From: Pseudomonas paraglycinae | Lineage (GTDB): Bacteria; Pseudomonadota; Gammaproteobacteria; Pseudomonadales; Pseudomonadaceae | Length of the DNA stretch: 64,000 nucleotides | Direction: 5' to 3' | NCBI RefSeq assembly: GCF_021601625.1 | Contig: NZ_BQHR01000017.1 | Location: 62,001 to 126,000 of the forward strand | In this document: piece by piece, positions 45,377 through 59,827 of the stretch | Numbering within the stretch: position 1 is the stretch's first letter | How the letters are laid out: every line of letters begins with the position of its first letter | Notes under the pieces: generated by a model | Told to the model about the DNA's origin: nothing | The model's input: only the letters and a program-made list of their open reading frames with translations | Database searches by the model: none | Program-made: the position numbers and the translations under genes

Positions 45377-45377
<1 letters not shown>

Positions 45378-46840
45378 TGTCTCTGAGTCTGAACAAGATT
45401 TTCCCCCACGCCGGCCACGATCTGTTGATCCGTGAACTGGCGCTCGACAGTCGCAATGTACGCGCGGGGGACCTGTTCCTCGCGGTGCCGGGCGGCAAGT
45501 TCGACGGGCGTGCGCACATTGCCGACGCCTTGCAGCGCGGTGCTGCCGCCGTGGCCTATGAAGTGGAAGGCGCCACCGTGCTGCCGATCACCGAAGTGCC
45601 GCTGATTCCGGTCAAAGGCCTGGCAGCGCAGCTGTCGGACATCGCCGGACGTTTTTACGGTGAGCCAAGTCATCACCTGAACCTGATCGGCGTGACCGGC
45701 ACCAACGGCAAGACCAGCGTGACCCAACTGGTGGCGCAGGCGCTGGACCTGCTCGGCCAGCATTGCGGCATCGTCGGCACTTTGGGTTCCGGTTTTCATG
45801 GCGCGCTGCAAAGCGGCCTGCACACCACGCCGAATCCGATCGCCATGCAGGCGACTCTGGGCGACCTGAAAAAGGCCGGCGCCAAAGCCGTGGCCATGGA
45901 AGTTTCGTCCCACGGTCTGGATCAGGGCCGGGTTACTGCGCTGGCGTTCGACGTCGCAGTGATGACCAACCTGTCCCGTGATCACCTGGATTACCACGGC
46001 ACCATGGAGGCCTACGCCGAGGCGAAGGCCAAGCTGTTTGCCTGGAATGACCTGAATTGCCGCGTGGTCAACCTCGACGACGATTTCGGCCGGCAACTGG
46101 CCGTTGAAAAGCGCGAGTCGCGGCTGATCACTTACAGCCTCCTCGACAGCAGCGCCTACCTCTATGTGCGTGAAGCGCAGTTCGACGACCATGGCGTGCG
46201 CGCCACGCTGGTGACGCCGCAGGGCGAGCACCATCTGCGCAGTACGCTGCTCGGTCGTTTCAACCTGAGCAACGTACTGGCCGCCGTCGGCGCCTTGCTC
46301 GGTCTGGACTACGCCCTCGACGAAATTCTCAAGGTGTTGCCGAAGCTCGAAGGCCCGGCCGGACGCATGCAGCGTCTCGGCGGTGGCACCCAGCCGCTGG
46401 TGGTGGTCGATTACGCCCACACCCCGGACGCGCTGGAAAAAGTGCTGACCGCGTTGCGCCCGCACGTTAAAGGCCAGCTGCTGTGCCTGTTCGGCTGCGG
46501 CGGTGATCGCGATCGCGGCAAACGTCCGCTGATGGCCGAAGTGGTCGAGCGTCTGGCTGACCGCGTGCTGGTGACCGATGACAATCCGCGCACCGAAGAT
46601 CCGGCGGTGATTTTCGATGACATCCGCGCTGGCTTCACGGCTGTGGATAACGTGACGTTCGTGGCCGGCCGTGGCCAGGCCATCGCGCAACTGATTGCCG
46701 GCGCTTCGGCGGATGACGTGATCGTTCTGGCCGGCAAAGGTCACGAGGACTATCAGGAAATCAACGGCGAGCGCCATGCGTTTTCCGATCTGGTCGAGGC
46801 TGATCACGCCCTGACCGCGTGGGAGGTGGCCCATGCTTAA
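45377..46840 (+). CDS. murE: UDP-MurNAc-tripeptide synthetase (meso-DAP adding)
   Basis: This 487-residue cytoplasmic ligase adds meso-diaminopimelate to UDP-MurNAc-L-Ala-D-Glu. The ATP site is GVTGTNGKTSVTQ near 106-118. The substrate-specificity tetrapeptide DNPR (TDDNPRTEDP, near 400-409) identifies the meso-DAP type rather than the lysine type. Its ATG overlaps the ftsI stop by one base, and its end overlaps murF by 8 bases. Confidence 0.97.
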
Positions 46841-48200
46841 GGCCCTGAAACTCAGCGAACTGACCAACGCGCTCGACGCCCGTCTGGTCAGTGCCGACGC
46901 CAGTTTTGACGGCGTGAGCATCGACAGCCGCGCGATCAAGGCTGGCCAACTGTTTATTGCCCTGACCGGCCCGCGTTTCGACGGTCATGACTATCTGAAT
47001 GAAGTCGCCGCCAAAGGCGCCGTTGCGGCATTGGTCGAGCGCGAAGTCGCCGACAGCACGCTGCCGCAATTGCTGGTCAAGGACACCCGCCAGGCCCTCG
47101 GCCAGTTGGGTGCGCTGAACCGTGCCGCGTTCACCAAACCGGTCGCGGCCGTTACCGGTTCCAGCGGCAAGACCACGGTCAAGGAAATGCTCGCGAGCAT
47201 CCTGCGCACGCGCGGCTCGGTGCACGCGACCCGTGGCAACCTGAACAACGACCTCGGCGTACCGCTGACCCTGCTCGAACTCGCCCCGGAACACAGCGCG
47301 GCAGTGATCGAACTGGGTGCCTCGCGCCTGGGTGAAATCGCTTACACCGTAGGGCTGACCAAGCCGCACGTGGCGATCCTCAACAACGCCGGGACCGCCC
47401 ATGTCGGTGAGTTCGGCGGGCCGGAGAAAATCGTTGAAGCCAAAGGCGAAATCATCGAAGGGCTGGCGGCCGACGGCGTCGCCGTGCTGAACCTCGATGA
47501 CAAGGCGTTTGGTATCTGGAAGACCCGCGCCGGCGCCCGCAAGGTGCTGACGTTTGCCTTGAGCAACACTCAGGCGGATTTTTACGCCAGCGACCTGGCT
47601 ACCGATGCCCGCGGCTGCCCGGCGTTCAACCTGCACAGTCCTGAAGGTGTGGAGCGGGTTCAACTGAACCTGCTCGGCACCCACAACGTCGCCAACGCCA
47701 TGGCCGCCGCCGCTGCCGCTCACGCACTGGGCGTGTCGCTGTTCGGCATCGCCACCGGGCTTGGCGCGGTACAACCGGTCAAGGGTCGCACCGTCGCGCA
47801 ACTGGCTAAAAACGGCATGCGCGTGATCGATGACACTTACAACGCGAACCCCACCTCGATGTGCGCGGCCGTTGATATACTCGCCGGCTTTTCCGGCCGC
47901 ACCGTCCTGGTGCTCGGGGATATCGGCGAGTTGGGCGACTGGGCGGAGCAGGGGCACCGCGACGTGGGCGAATACGCCCGAGGCAAGGTTTCCGCGCTAT
48001 ACGCCGTCGGGCCGAACATGGTCCACGCCGTGAACGCATTCGGTAACGAGGCGCATCACTTCGGCACCCAAGCCGAACTGATCCAGGCCCTCGACGCCGA
48101 GCAGGACAAAAACACCACCATTTTGATCAAGGGTTCGCGCAGCGCAGCGATGGAAAACATCGTTGCGGCCCTGTGCGGGTCCAGTCTGGAGAAACATTAA
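46833..48200 (+). CDS. murF: UDP-MurNAc-tripeptide:D-Ala-D-Ala ligase
   Basis: This 455-residue ligase adds D-Ala-D-Ala, completing the cytoplasmic pentapeptide precursor. The P-loop is [13 protein letters not shown] near 106-118, and the central-domain block [10 protein letters not shown]-type sequence ([18 protein letters not shown]) lies near 361-378. It overlaps murE by 8 bases and touches mraY (stop TAA and start ATG share one base). Confidence 0.97.
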   Translation: MLKALKLSELTNALDARLVSADASFDGVSIDSRAIKAGQLFIALTGPRFDGHDYLNEVAAKGAVAALVEREVADSTLPQLLVKDTRQALGQLGALNRAAFTKPVAAVTGSSGKTTVKEMLASILRTRGSVHATRGNLNNDLGVPLTLLELAPEHSAAVIELGASRLGEIAYTVGLTKPHVAILNNAGTAHVGEFGGPEKIVEAKGEIIEGLAADGVAVLNLDDKAFGIWKTRAGARKVLTFALSNTQADFYASDLATDARGCPAFNLHSPEGVERVQLNLLGTHNVANAMAAAAAAHALGVSLFGIATGLGAVQPVKGRTVAQLAKNGMRVIDDTYNANPTSMCAAVDILAGFSGRTVLVLGDIGELGDWAEQGHRDVGEYARGKVSALYAVGPNMVHAVNAFGNEAHHFGTQAELIQALDAEQDKNTTILIKGSRSAAMENIVAALCGSSLEKH

Positions 48201-49282
48201 TGCTGCTGCTGCTAGCGGAGTATCTGCAACAGTTCTACAAAGGCTTCGCGGTCTTCCAGTACCTGACCCTGCGCGGGATCCTCGGTGTGCTGACCGCGCT
48301 GGTCTTGTCGCTGTGCTACGGCCCGTGGATGATCCGCACCCTGCAGAACCGTCAGATCGGCCAATCGGTTCGTAACGACGGCCCGCAATCGCACCTGTCC
48401 AAATCCGGTACGCCGACCATGGGCGGCGCGCTGATCCTGTCTTCGATCGGTGTCAGCACCCTGCTGTGGGCTGACCTGAGCAACCGTTATGTGTGGGTCG
48501 TGTTGCTGGTGACCTTGCTGTTCGGCGCCATCGGCTGGGTCGACGACTACCGCAAGGTGATCGAGAAGAACTCCCGTGGTCTGCCGAGTCGCTGGAAATA
48601 TTTCTGGCAGTCGGTGTTCGGCCTCGGTGCGGCGATCTTCCTTTATATGACTGCCAGCACTCCGGTGGAAACCACCCTGATCCTGCCGATGCTCAAGGAC
48701 TACAGCATTCCGCTGGGCGCCGGCTTCATCGTGCTGACTTACTTCGTGATCGTTGGCTCGAGCAACGCGGTCAACCTCACCGACGGCCTCGATGGCCTGG
48801 CGATCATGCCGACAGTGATGGTCGGCGGTGGCCTGGGCATTTTCTGCTACCTGTCGGGTAACGTGAAATTCGCTGAATACCTGCTGATCCCGTACGTACC
48901 GGGCGCAGGCGAACTGATCGTGTTCTGCGGCGCGCTGATCGGTGCCGGCCTGGGCTTCCTGTGGTTCAACACCTACCCGGCGCAAGTCTTCATGGGTGAC
49001 GTCGGCGCACTGGCGCTGGGCGCAGCCCTGGGCACCATCGCGGTGATCGTCCGTCAGGAAATAGTCCTGTTCATCATGGGCGGCGTGTTCGTGATGGAAA
49101 CCCTGTCAGTCGTCATTCAGGTTGCGTCCTTTAAGCTGACCGGTCGCCGTGTGTTCCGTATGGCGCCGATTCACCACCACTTTGAACTCAAAGGCTGGCC
49201 CGAGCCGCGCGTGATCGTCCGTTTCTGGATCATCACCGTGATTCTCGTGCTGATCGGCCTTGCCACCCTGAAGCTGAGGTAG
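48200..49282 (+). CDS. mraY: Phospho-MurNAc-pentapeptide transferase
   Basis: This 360-residue inner-membrane enzyme with about ten helices transfers phospho-MurNAc-pentapeptide to undecaprenyl phosphate, making lipid I. The catalytic Asp-rich block is GWVDDYRKV (about 113-121), with [11 protein letters not shown] near 192-202 and [11 protein letters not shown] near 324-334. The start at 48200 gives the standard length; an in-frame GTG at 48173 inside murF is unlikely. Confidence 0.97.
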   Translation: MLLLLAEYLQQFYKGFAVFQYLTLRGILGVLTALVLSLCYGPWMIRTLQNRQIGQSVRNDGPQSHLSKSGTPTMGGALILSSIGVSTLLWADLSNRYVWVVLLVTLLFGAIGWVDDYRKVIEKNSRGLPSRWKYFWQSVFGLGAAIFLYMTASTPVETTLILPMLKDYSIPLGAGFIVLTYFVIVGSSNAVNLTDGLDGLAIMPTVMVGGGLGIFCYLSGNVKFAEYLLIPYVPGAGELIVFCGALIGAGLGFLWFNTYPAQVFMGDVGALALGAALGTIAVIVRQEIVLFIMGGVFVMETLSVVIQVASFKLTGRRVFRMAPIHHHFELKGWPEPRVIVRFWIITVILVLIGLATLKLR

Positions 49283-49287
49283 AACGA

Positions 49288-50634
49288 GTGTCTCTGATCG
49301 CTTCTGACCACTTCCGCATCGTTGTCGGCCTCGGCAAGAGCGGCATGTCCCTGGTTCGCTTCCTGGCGAACCGGGGCGTGGCGTTTGCCGTGGCCGATAC
49401 GCGGGAAAATCCACCGGAACTGGCCACGCTCCAGCGTGACTATCCGCACGTGGAAGTGCGTTGTGGCGAGCTGGACGTCGAATTCCTGTGCCGTGCCGAT
49501 GAGCTCTACGTGAGCCCCGGCCTGGCGCTGGCGACCCCGGCCCTGCAAGCCGCCGCGGCCCGTGGCGTGAAGCTGTCCGGCGACATCGAGCTGTTCGCGC
49601 GTAACGCGAAGGCGCCGATCGTGGCCATCAGCGGTTCCAACGCGAAAAGCACCGTCACCACCCTGGTCGGCGAGATGGCGGCTGCGGCCGGCAAGCGCGT
49701 GGCCGTGGGCGGCAACCTCGGTACGCCGGCGCTGGATCTGCTCAGCGATGACGTCGAGCTGTACGTGATGGAGCTGTCGAGCTTCCAGCTGGAAACCACC
49801 GACCAGCTCAACGCCGAAGTGGCGACCGTGCTCAACATCAGCGAAGACCACATGGACCGCTACAGCGGTCTGCCGGCCTATCACCTGGCCAAGCACCGGA
49901 TCTTCCGTGGTGCGAAGCAGTTCGTGGTCAACCGTCAAGACGCCTTGACCCGGCCGCTGATGGGCGAGGGCCAGCCGTGCTGGACCTTCGGCCTGACCAA
50001 ACCCGATTTCAAGGCATTCGGCCTGCGTGAAGAGAATGGCGAGAAATACCTGGCCTTTGAATTCCAGAACCTGATGCCGGTGCGCGAATTGAAGATTCGC
50101 GGCGCCCACAACCAGTCCAACGTCCTGGCGGCGCTAGCGCTCGGCCACGCGGTCGGGCTGCCGTTCGACGCCATGCTGGCAGCGCTGCGCACCTTCGCCG
50201 GTCTCGAACACCGTTGCCAGTGGGTGCGTGATCTGGACGGCGTCGGTTACTACAACGATTCCAAAGCCACCAACGTCGGCGCCGCTCTGGCTGCCATCGA
50301 AGGCCTGGGTGCGGACATCGACGGCAAGGTCGTGCTGATCGCCGGTGGCGACGGCAAGGGCGCCGACTTCAAGGACCTGCGCGATCCGGTGGCGGCCCAT
50401 TGCCGCGCCGTGATCCTGATGGGCCGCGATTCCGACAAGATCGGCGAAGCGATCGGCGATGCCGTGCCGCTGATTCGCGCGACCACGCTGGTCGATGCGG
50501 TGGCCCAATGCCGCGCCGCCGCCCAACCGGGTGACGTCGTGCTGCTGTCGCCGGCCTGCGCCAGTTTCGACATGTTCAAGAACTACGAAGACCGTGGTCA
50601 CCAGTTCGTCCGCGCCGTGGAGGATCTGGCATGA
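49288..50634 (+). CDS. murD: UDP-MurNAc-L-Ala:D-Glu ligase
   Basis: This 448-residue cytoplasmic ligase adds D-glutamate to UDP-MurNAc-L-Ala. The ATP-binding loop reads SGSNAKSTVTTL near 114-125, with Ala where E. coli MurD has Gly (GSNGKST); I recall the Ala form in other pseudomonads. The middle- and C-terminal-domain blocks EDHMDRYSG and YNDSKATNVGA are present. The GTG start at 49288 follows mraY by 5 bases; the stop overlaps ftsW by 4 bases. Confidence 0.96.
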   Translation: MSLIASDHFRIVVGLGKSGMSLVRFLANRGVAFAVADTRENPPELATLQRDYPHVEVRCGELDVEFLCRADELYVSPGLALATPALQAAAARGVKLSGDIELFARNAKAPIVAISGSNAKSTVTTLVGEMAAAAGKRVAVGGNLGTPALDLLSDDVELYVMELSSFQLETTDQLNAEVATVLNISEDHMDRYSGLPAYHLAKHRIFRGAKQFVVNRQDALTRPLMGEGQPCWTFGLTKPDFKAFGLREENGEKYLAFEFQNLMPVRELKIRGAHNQSNVLAALALGHAVGLPFDAMLAALRTFAGLEHRCQWVRDLDGVGYYNDSKATNVGAALAAIEGLGADIDGKVVLIAGGDGKGADFKDLRDPVAAHCRAVILMGRDSDKIGEAIGDAVPLIRATTLVDAVAQCRAAAQPGDVVLLSPACASFDMFKNYEDRGHQFVRAVEDLA

Positions 50635-51848
50635 GCTTGAGAAACATCATCAAGCCATACCCGTCGCCGCTGATCACCGGACGCGGGATCGACCTCGACT
50701 TCCCGATGCTCGCCGGTTGCCTGGCGTTGCTCGGTCTGGGCCTGATCATGATCGCTTCGGCATCGACAGAAGTCGGCGCGGCGCAGTCGGGCAGTGCTCT
50801 TTATTACATGACCCGTCACCTGATCTACGTGGTGCTGGGCCTGGGCGCGTGCGTCGTCACCATGATGATCCCGATCGCCACCTGGCAGCGGCTGGGCTGG
50901 CTGATGCTGATCGGTGCGTTCGGTCTGCTGGTGATGGTGATCATCCCGGGGATCGGCCGTGAGGTGAACGGCTCGATGCGCTGGATCGGTTTCAGCTTCT
51001 TCAACGTTCAGCCGTCCGAGATCGCCAAGGTGTTCGTGGTGATCTACCTCGCCGGTTATCTGGTGCGTCGTCAGAAAGAAGTGCGCGAGAGCTGGATGGG
51101 CTTCTTCAAGCCGTTCATCGTGCTGCTGCCGATGGCGGGCCTGTTGCTGATGGAGCCGGACTTCGGTGCCACCGTCGTGATGATGGGCGCTGCGGCGGCG
51201 ATGCTGTTCCTCGGCGGGGTCGGGCTGTTCCGGTTCTCGCTGATGGTGGTGCTGGCCGTCGGTGCGGTGGTATTGCTGATTCAGATGCAGCCGTACCGGA
51301 TGGCGCGTCTGACCAACTTCGCCGACCCGTGGGCCGACCAGTTCGGCGCCGGTTATCAATTGTCGCAAGCCTTGATCGCGTTCGGTCGCGGTGAATGGCT
51401 GGGCGTTGGCCTGGGCAACAGCGTGCAGAAGCAGTTCTACCTGCCGGAAGCCCACACCGACTTCGTGTTCTCGGTTCTGGCCGAAGAGCTTGGGGCCGTG
51501 GGCTCGCTGTGCACCGTGGCACTGTTCGTGTTCGTGTGTATTCGCGGCATGTACATCGGTCTGTGGGCCGAGAAAGCCAAACAGTTTTTTGCCGCTTATG
51601 TTGCCTACGGCCTGTCGTTCCTGTGGATCGGCCAGTTCCTGATCAACATCGGCGTGAACGTCGGCCTGTTGCCGACCAAGGGCCTGACCTTGCCGTTTCT
51701 CAGTTACGGCGGCAGTTCCCTGGTGATCTGCTGCGCCTGCCTTGGCCTGTTGTTGAGAATCGAGTGGGAGAGCCGGACCCACCTGGGCAGTGAAGAGATG
51801 GAATTCCATGAGAGCGACTTCGCCGAGGAGCCGAACCATGGGCGCTAA
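50631..51848 (+). CDS. ftsW: Septal peptidoglycan glycosyltransferase FtsW
   Basis: The 405-residue SEDS-family membrane protein with about ten helices polymerises lipid II glycan at the septum together with FtsI. Family blocks include GREVNGSMRWIGF near 106-118, QPSEIAKV near 126-133, EAHTDFVFSVLAEELG near 282-297, and PFLSYGGSS near 353-361. The ATG overlaps the murD stop, and the C-terminus overlaps the murG start by 11 bases. Confidence 0.97.
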   Translation: MSLRNIIKPYPSPLITGRGIDLDFPMLAGCLALLGLGLIMIASASTEVGAAQSGSALYYMTRHLIYVVLGLGACVVTMMIPIATWQRLGWLMLIGAFGLLVMVIIPGIGREVNGSMRWIGFSFFNVQPSEIAKVFVVIYLAGYLVRRQKEVRESWMGFFKPFIVLLPMAGLLLMEPDFGATVVMMGAAAAMLFLGGVGLFRFSLMVVLAVGAVVLLIQMQPYRMARLTNFADPWADQFGAGYQLSQALIAFGRGEWLGVGLGNSVQKQFYLPEAHTDFVFSVLAEELGAVGSLCTVALFVFVCIRGMYIGLWAEKAKQFFAAYVAYGLSFLWIGQFLINIGVNVGLLPTKGLTLPFLSYGGSSLVICCACLGLLLRIEWESRTHLGSEEMEFHESDFAEEPNHGR

Positions 51849-52900
51849 CGTATTGATCATGGCCGGCGGCACCGGTGGCCACGTGTTCCCGGCGCTGGCC
51901 TGTGCCCGCGAATTCCAGGCGCGCGGCTACACCGTGCACTGGCTCGGCACGCCGCGCGGGATCGAAAACGATCTGGTGCCGGCGGCGGGTCTTGAACTGC
52001 ACCGTATCAACGCCACTGGCCTGCGCGGCAAGGGCAAGCTGTCGCTGCTCAAGGCGCCGTTCATGCTGCTGAAATCGGTGTGGCAGGCGCGGGCGATCAT
52101 TCGCCGCTTGCGTCCGGTGTGCGTGGTCGGATTCGGCGGCTATGTGACCGGTCCCGGTGGTCTTGCCGCCAAACTGGCCGGCGTGCCGGTGATCGTTCAT
52201 GAGCAGAACGCCGTGGCCGGCACCGCCAATCGGTTGCTGGTGCCGTTCGCCGCCCGGGTGTGTGAAGCCTTCCCCGACACCTTTACCCTGTCGGACAGCC
52301 GCCGTACCACCGGTAACCCGGTGCGCAGCGAGCTGTTCCTCGAAACACCGCGCCCGGCCCTGGCCGGACGCAAGGCGCGTTTGCTGATCCTGGGCGGAAG
52401 CCTGGGCGCAGAACCGTTGAACAAGTTGCTGCCTGAAGCCCTGGCACAAGTCGATGTCGACTTGCGTCCGGAAGTGTTCCATCAGGCTGGCAGAAACCAC
52501 GATGAAGTGACTGCAGAGCGCTACCGCGCCGCCGGCGTGGATGCGCAGGTGCAGCCGTTCATCAAAGACATGGCCCAGGCCTATGGCTGGGCTGACCTGG
52601 TGGTGTGCCGCGCCGGCGCATTGACCATCAGTGAACTGGCCGCCGCCGGTCTGCCCTCGATGCTGGTGCCCTTGCCACACGCGATCGACGATCACCAGAC
52701 CCGCAACGCCGATTATTTGGCCCGTGAAGGCGCTGCCTTCCTGATGCCGCAAAGAACGACTGGCGCCGCGGACCTTGCCGCGCGCCTGACAGAGGTCTTG
52801 ATGCAACCGCAACGACTCGAACAAATGGCCCAAGCGGCCCGCCGTCTGGCGAAACCCGAAGCCACCCGTAGCGTGGTCGATACCTGTCTGGAGGTGGCCC

Positions 52901-52908
<8 letters not shown>
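51838..52908 (+). CDS. murG: UDP-GlcNAc:lipid I N-acetylglucosaminyltransferase
   Basis: This 356-residue peripheral membrane GT-B glycosyltransferase makes lipid II from lipid I. The N-terminal glycine loop [14 protein letters not shown] (7-20), the [12 protein letters not shown] loop near 98-109 and HEQNAVAG near 122-129 are diagnostic. I use the ATG at 51838 because GAGGAG precedes it and the family N-terminus follows. It overlaps ftsW by 11 bases and murC by 8. Confidence 0.97.
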
Positions 52909-55332
<2,424 letters not shown>

Positions 55333-55336
55333 AACC

Positions 55337-56203
55337 ATGCAAGGCGCACAGCTCAGACATCAGCCACCCGCACCCGGCCGCAAGCCGGTGCCGCGGGGTG
55401 CCAGCCGAATGGTGGCCAAAGAGCCGATGTCCGCGCGCCTGCCAAAAGCCAACTTCGGCTTTTTGAAAGGTCTGTTCTGGCCGGTGCTGCTGGTGGCCCT
55501 GGGGTTCGGCACTTACGAAGGCGCACAGCGTCTGCTGCCGTACGCCGACCGGCCGATCACCAAGATAGCGGTGCAGGGCGACCTGAGTTACATCAGCCAG
55601 CAAGCGGTGCAGCAGCGGATCGCCCCTTACGTGGCGTCGAGCTTCTTCACCATCGATCTGGCGAGCATGCGCACCGAGCTGGAGCAGATGCCGTGGATCG
55701 CCCACGCCGAAGTACGTCGGGTGTGGCCGGACCAGGTGGTGATCCGCCTCGAAGAGCAACTGCCGGTGGCGCGTTGGGGTGACGAGTCGTTGCTCAACAA
55801 CCAGGGCCAGGCGTTCACGCCCAAGGAACTGGCGAATTACGAACACCTGCCGCAGCTGTTCGGTCCGCAGCGGGCCCAGCAGCAAGTGATGCAGCAATAC
55901 CAGGTGCTGAGCCAGATGCTCCGGCCACTGGGCTTCTCGATTGCGCGGCTCGAGCTGCGTGAACGTGGCAGCTGGTTCCTGACCACCGGTGCCGGCAGTT
56001 CCGGCCCCGGGATCGAGCTGCTGCTGGGACGCGGCAACCTGGTGGAAAAGATGCGCCGCTTCATTGCCATCTATGACAAGACGCTCAAAGAACAGATTAC
56101 GAACATTGCGCGCATCGATCTGCGCTACGCCAACGGCCTTGCTGTTGGCTGGCGGGAACCAGTAGCGCCGACGACAGCCCAACCCGCTGTCGCAAAGAAT
56201 TAA
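55337..56203 (+). CDS. ftsQ: Cell division protein FtsQ
   Basis: The 288-residue bitopic protein has a basic, Pro-rich cytoplasmic tail (about 1-45), one TM helix ([18 protein letters not shown], about 50-68), a periplasmic POTRA domain ([20 protein letters not shown], about 79-150), and the FtsQ beta domain. It recruits FtsL-FtsB to the divisome. I use the ATG at 55337, 4 bases after ddlB, rather than the earlier in-frame ATG inside ddlB. Confidence 0.95.
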   Translation: MQGAQLRHQPPAPGRKPVPRGASRMVAKEPMSARLPKANFGFLKGLFWPVLLVALGFGTYEGAQRLLPYADRPITKIAVQGDLSYISQQAVQQRIAPYVASSFFTIDLASMRTELEQMPWIAHAEVRRVWPDQVVIRLEEQLPVARWGDESLLNNQGQAFTPKELANYEHLPQLFGPQRAQQQVMQQYQVLSQMLRPLGFSIARLELRERGSWFLTTGAGSSGPGIELLLGRGNLVEKMRRFIAIYDKTLKEQITNIARIDLRYANGLAVGWREPVAPTTAQPAVAKN

Positions 56204-56218
56204 GAAGAGGCAGGACCC

Positions 56219-57478
56219 ATGGCAAACGTGCAAAGCGGCAAAATGATCGTCGGTCTCGATATCGGCACCTCCAAAGTGGTGGCGCTGGTCGGCGAGGTTG
56301 CGGACGACGGCTCGCTGGAAATCGTCGGGATCGGCACTCATCCGTCCCGCGGCCTGAAGAAAGGCGTGGTGGTCAACATCGAGTCCACCGTGCAGTCGAT
56401 CCAGCGCGCGATCGAAGAAGCCCAACTGATGGCGGGCTGCCGCATTCACTCGGCGTTCGTCGGCGTGGCGGGCAATCACATTCGCAGCCTGAACTCCCAC
56501 GGCATCGTGGCGATTCGTGATCGCGAAGTCAGCTCGGCTGACCTGGAGCGGGTACTCGACGCCGCCCAGGCGGTAGCGATCCCGGCCGACCAGCGTGTGC
56601 TGCACACCCTGCCGCAGGATTACGTGATCGATAACCAGGAAGGCGTGCGCGAGCCGCTGGGCATGTCCGGCGTACGTCTGGAAGCCAAGGTTCACGTGGT
56701 CACCTGCGCCGTAAACGCCGCACAGAACATTGAAAAATGCGTGCGTCGCTGCGGTCTGGAAATCGACGACATCATTCTCGAGCAACTGGCCTCGGCCTAC
56801 TCGGTCCTGACCGACGACGAAAAAGAGCTGGGCGTGTGCCTGGTCGACATCGGCGGCGGCACCACCGACATCGCGATCTTCACCGAAGGCGCGATCCGCC
56901 ACACGGCCGTGATCCCGATTGCCGGTGACCAGGTGACCAACGACATCGCCATGGCGTTGCGCACCCCGACCCAGTACGCCGAAGAGATCAAGATCCGCTA
57001 CGCCTGCGCGCTGGCCAAGCTGGCCGGTGCCGGCGAGACCATCAAGGTGCCGAGCGTCGGCGACCGTCCGCCGCGCGAACTGTCCCGTCAGGCCCTGGCC
57101 GAAGTGGTCGAGCCGCGTTACGACGAACTGTTCACCCTGATCCAGGCCGAGCTGCGTCGCAGCGGCTACGAAGACCTGATCCCGGCCGGCATCGTGCTCA
57201 CCGGTGGTACCTCGAAGATGGAAGGCGCCACGGAACTTGCCGAAGAAATTTTCCACATGCCGGTCCGCCTGGGCGTGCCGCATGGGGTGAAAGGCCTGGA
57301 TGACGTGGTACGCAACCCGATTTATTCCACTGGCGTTGGCTTGTTGATGTACGGCCTGCAGAAGCAGTCCGACGGGATCTCGTTCTCGGGCATCGGCAGC
57401 CGCGACAGCTACAGCAACGATGAGCCGCAGGCGCCGTTGCTGGACCGTTTGAAGAAGTGGGTTCAAGGCAACTTCTAA
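56219..57478 (+). CDS. ftsA: Cell division protein FtsA
   Basis: The 419-residue actin-like ATPase tethers FtsZ to the membrane. IVGLDIGTSKVVALVGEV near 10-27 is the phosphate-1 motif and LVDIGGGTTDIAIF near 207-220 is phosphate-2. The C-terminus (LLDRLKKWVQGNF) is the amphipathic membrane-targeting helix. It is followed by ftsZ after 67 bases, the largest gap within the cluster up to that point. Confidence 0.97.
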   Translation: MANVQSGKMIVGLDIGTSKVVALVGEVADDGSLEIVGIGTHPSRGLKKGVVVNIESTVQSIQRAIEEAQLMAGCRIHSAFVGVAGNHIRSLNSHGIVAIRDREVSSADLERVLDAAQAVAIPADQRVLHTLPQDYVIDNQEGVREPLGMSGVRLEAKVHVVTCAVNAAQNIEKCVRRCGLEIDDIILEQLASAYSVLTDDEKELGVCLVDIGGGTTDIAIFTEGAIRHTAVIPIAGDQVTNDIAMALRTPTQYAEEIKIRYACALAKLAGAGETIKVPSVGDRPPRELSRQALAEVVEPRYDELFTLIQAELRRSGYEDLIPAGIVLTGGTSKMEGATELAEEIFHMPVRLGVPHGVKGLDDVVRNPIYSTGVGLLMYGLQKQSDGISFSGIGSRDSYSNDEPQAPLLDRLKKWVQGNF

Positions 57479-57545
57479 CGCTTTACCGCAACACCGCAAC
57501 AAACAGCAGTAGGCGAAAAAACTAGAGAATGTAAGGAGAGGGAAA

Positions 57546-58742
57546 ATGTTCGAACTCGTAGACAACATCCCCGCAAGCCCGGTAATCAAAGTTATCGGTG
57601 TTGGCGGTGGCGGCGGCAACGCTGTCAATCACATGGTCAAGAGCAACATCGAAGGCGTGGAATTCATCTGCGCCAACACCGATGCTCAAGCGCTGAAAAA
57701 CATCGGCGCGCGCACCATTCTGCAACTGGGCACCGGCGTGACCAAAGGCCTGGGCGCCGGCGCCAACCCGGAAGTCGGCCGTCAGGCTGCGCTGGAAGAT
57801 CGCGAGCGCATCGCTGAAGTGCTGGCCGGCACCAACATGGTGTTCATCACCACCGGCATGGGCGGCGGTACCGGTACCGGTGCTGCGCCGATCATCGCCG
57901 AAGTGGCCAAGGAAATGGGCATCCTGACCGTTGCGGTCGTGACCCGTCCGTTCCCGTTCGAAGGCCGCAAGCGTATGCAGATCGCCGATGAAGGCATCCG
58001 CATGCTCTCGGAAAGCGTCGACTCGCTGATCACCATTCCGAACGAAAAACTGCTGACCATCCTCGGCAAGGACGCAAGCCTCTTGTCGGCTTTCGCCAAG
58101 GCTGACGACGTACTGGCCGGTGCCGTTCGCGGTATCTCCGACATCATCAAGCGTCCGGGCATGATCAACGTCGACTTCGCCGACGTACGCACCGTGATGA
58201 GCGAAATGGGCATGGCGATGATGGGCACTGGCTGCGCCAGCGGTCCGAACCGTGCACGTGAAGCCACTGAAGCGGCCATCCGCAACCCGCTGCTGGAAGA
58301 CGTGAACCTGCAAGGCGCACGCGGCATCCTGGTGAACATCACTGCCGGTCCTGACCTGTCCCTGGGTGAGTACTCCGACGTGGGTTCGATCATCGAAGCC
58401 TTCGCTTCCGAGCACGCGATGGTCAAGGTCGGTACCGTTATCGATCCGGACATGCGCGACGAACTGCACGTGACCGTGGTTGCCACTGGTCTGGGCGCGA
58501 AAATCGAGAAGCCTGTGAAGGTCATCGACAACACCGTTCACACCTCGATGGCGGCTGCTCAGGTGCAGCAACCGGCACCCGCTCGTCAGGAGCAGCCAGC
58601 GGTGAATTACCGTGACCTGGACCGTCCGACCGTCATGCGCAACCAGGCTCAGGCCGGTGCTGCGACTGCCGCGAAGATGAATCCGCAAGATGACCTGGAC
58701 TACCTGGACATCCCGGCTTTCCTGCGTCGTCAGGCCGATTGA
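57546..58742 (+). CDS. ftsZ: Cell division GTPase FtsZ
   Basis: This 398-residue tubulin homologue forms the Z ring. The nucleotide motif GGGTGTG lies at about 107-113, the T7 loop VNVDFADVR-type sequence (MINVDFADVRTVM) near 204-216, and the conserved C-terminal peptide DDLDYLDIPAFLRRQAD at the end binds FtsA and other partners. TAAGGAGAGG before the ATG is a very strong ribosome-binding site, matching the need for many FtsZ copies. Confidence 0.98.
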   Translation: MFELVDNIPASPVIKVIGVGGGGGNAVNHMVKSNIEGVEFICANTDAQALKNIGARTILQLGTGVTKGLGAGANPEVGRQAALEDRERIAEVLAGTNMVFITTGMGGGTGTGAAPIIAEVAKEMGILTVAVVTRPFPFEGRKRMQIADEGIRMLSESVDSLITIPNEKLLTILGKDASLLSAFAKADDVLAGAVRGISDIIKRPGMINVDFADVRTVMSEMGMAMMGTGCASGPNRAREATEAAIRNPLLEDVNLQGARGILVNITAGPDLSLGEYSDVGSIIEAFASEHAMVKVGTVIDPDMRDELHVTVVATGLGAKIEKPVKVIDNTVHTSMAAAQVQQPAPARQEQPAVNYRDLDRPTVMRNQAQAGAATAAKMNPQDDLDYLDIPAFLRRQAD

Positions 58743-58796
58743 TGAAATGTATCAGGGGTATTCAGGTGATTGGTGTTCAGCAAAGGCTCGGTCTGC

Positions 58797-58802
58797 TATC
58801 AT
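58797..58802 (+). promoter_or_regulatory. Possible -10 box of a separate lpxC promoter
   Basis: TATCAT lies about 53 bases before the lpxC start, in the 112-base gap after ftsZ. A -35 match is weak (GTTCAG at 16 bases), so this is a tentative call. Confidence 0.3.
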
Positions 58803-58818
58803 CGCCAGCCTTTGTTGA

Positions 58819-59766
<948 letters not shown>

Positions 59767-59787
59767 GTAAAAAACCTCTCTAGTTTT

Positions 59788-59818
59788 TTGAAGGCCACCT
59801 TTGGGTGGCCTTTTTTTA
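59788..59818. terminator. Terminator of the dcw-lpxC transcript
   Basis: AAGGCCACC (59791-59799) pairs with GGTGGCCTT (59804-59812) and is followed by T7. A T-rich upstream flank lacks a clear A-run for the opposite strand. Confidence 0.88.
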
Positions 59819-59827
59819 TGCCTGTTT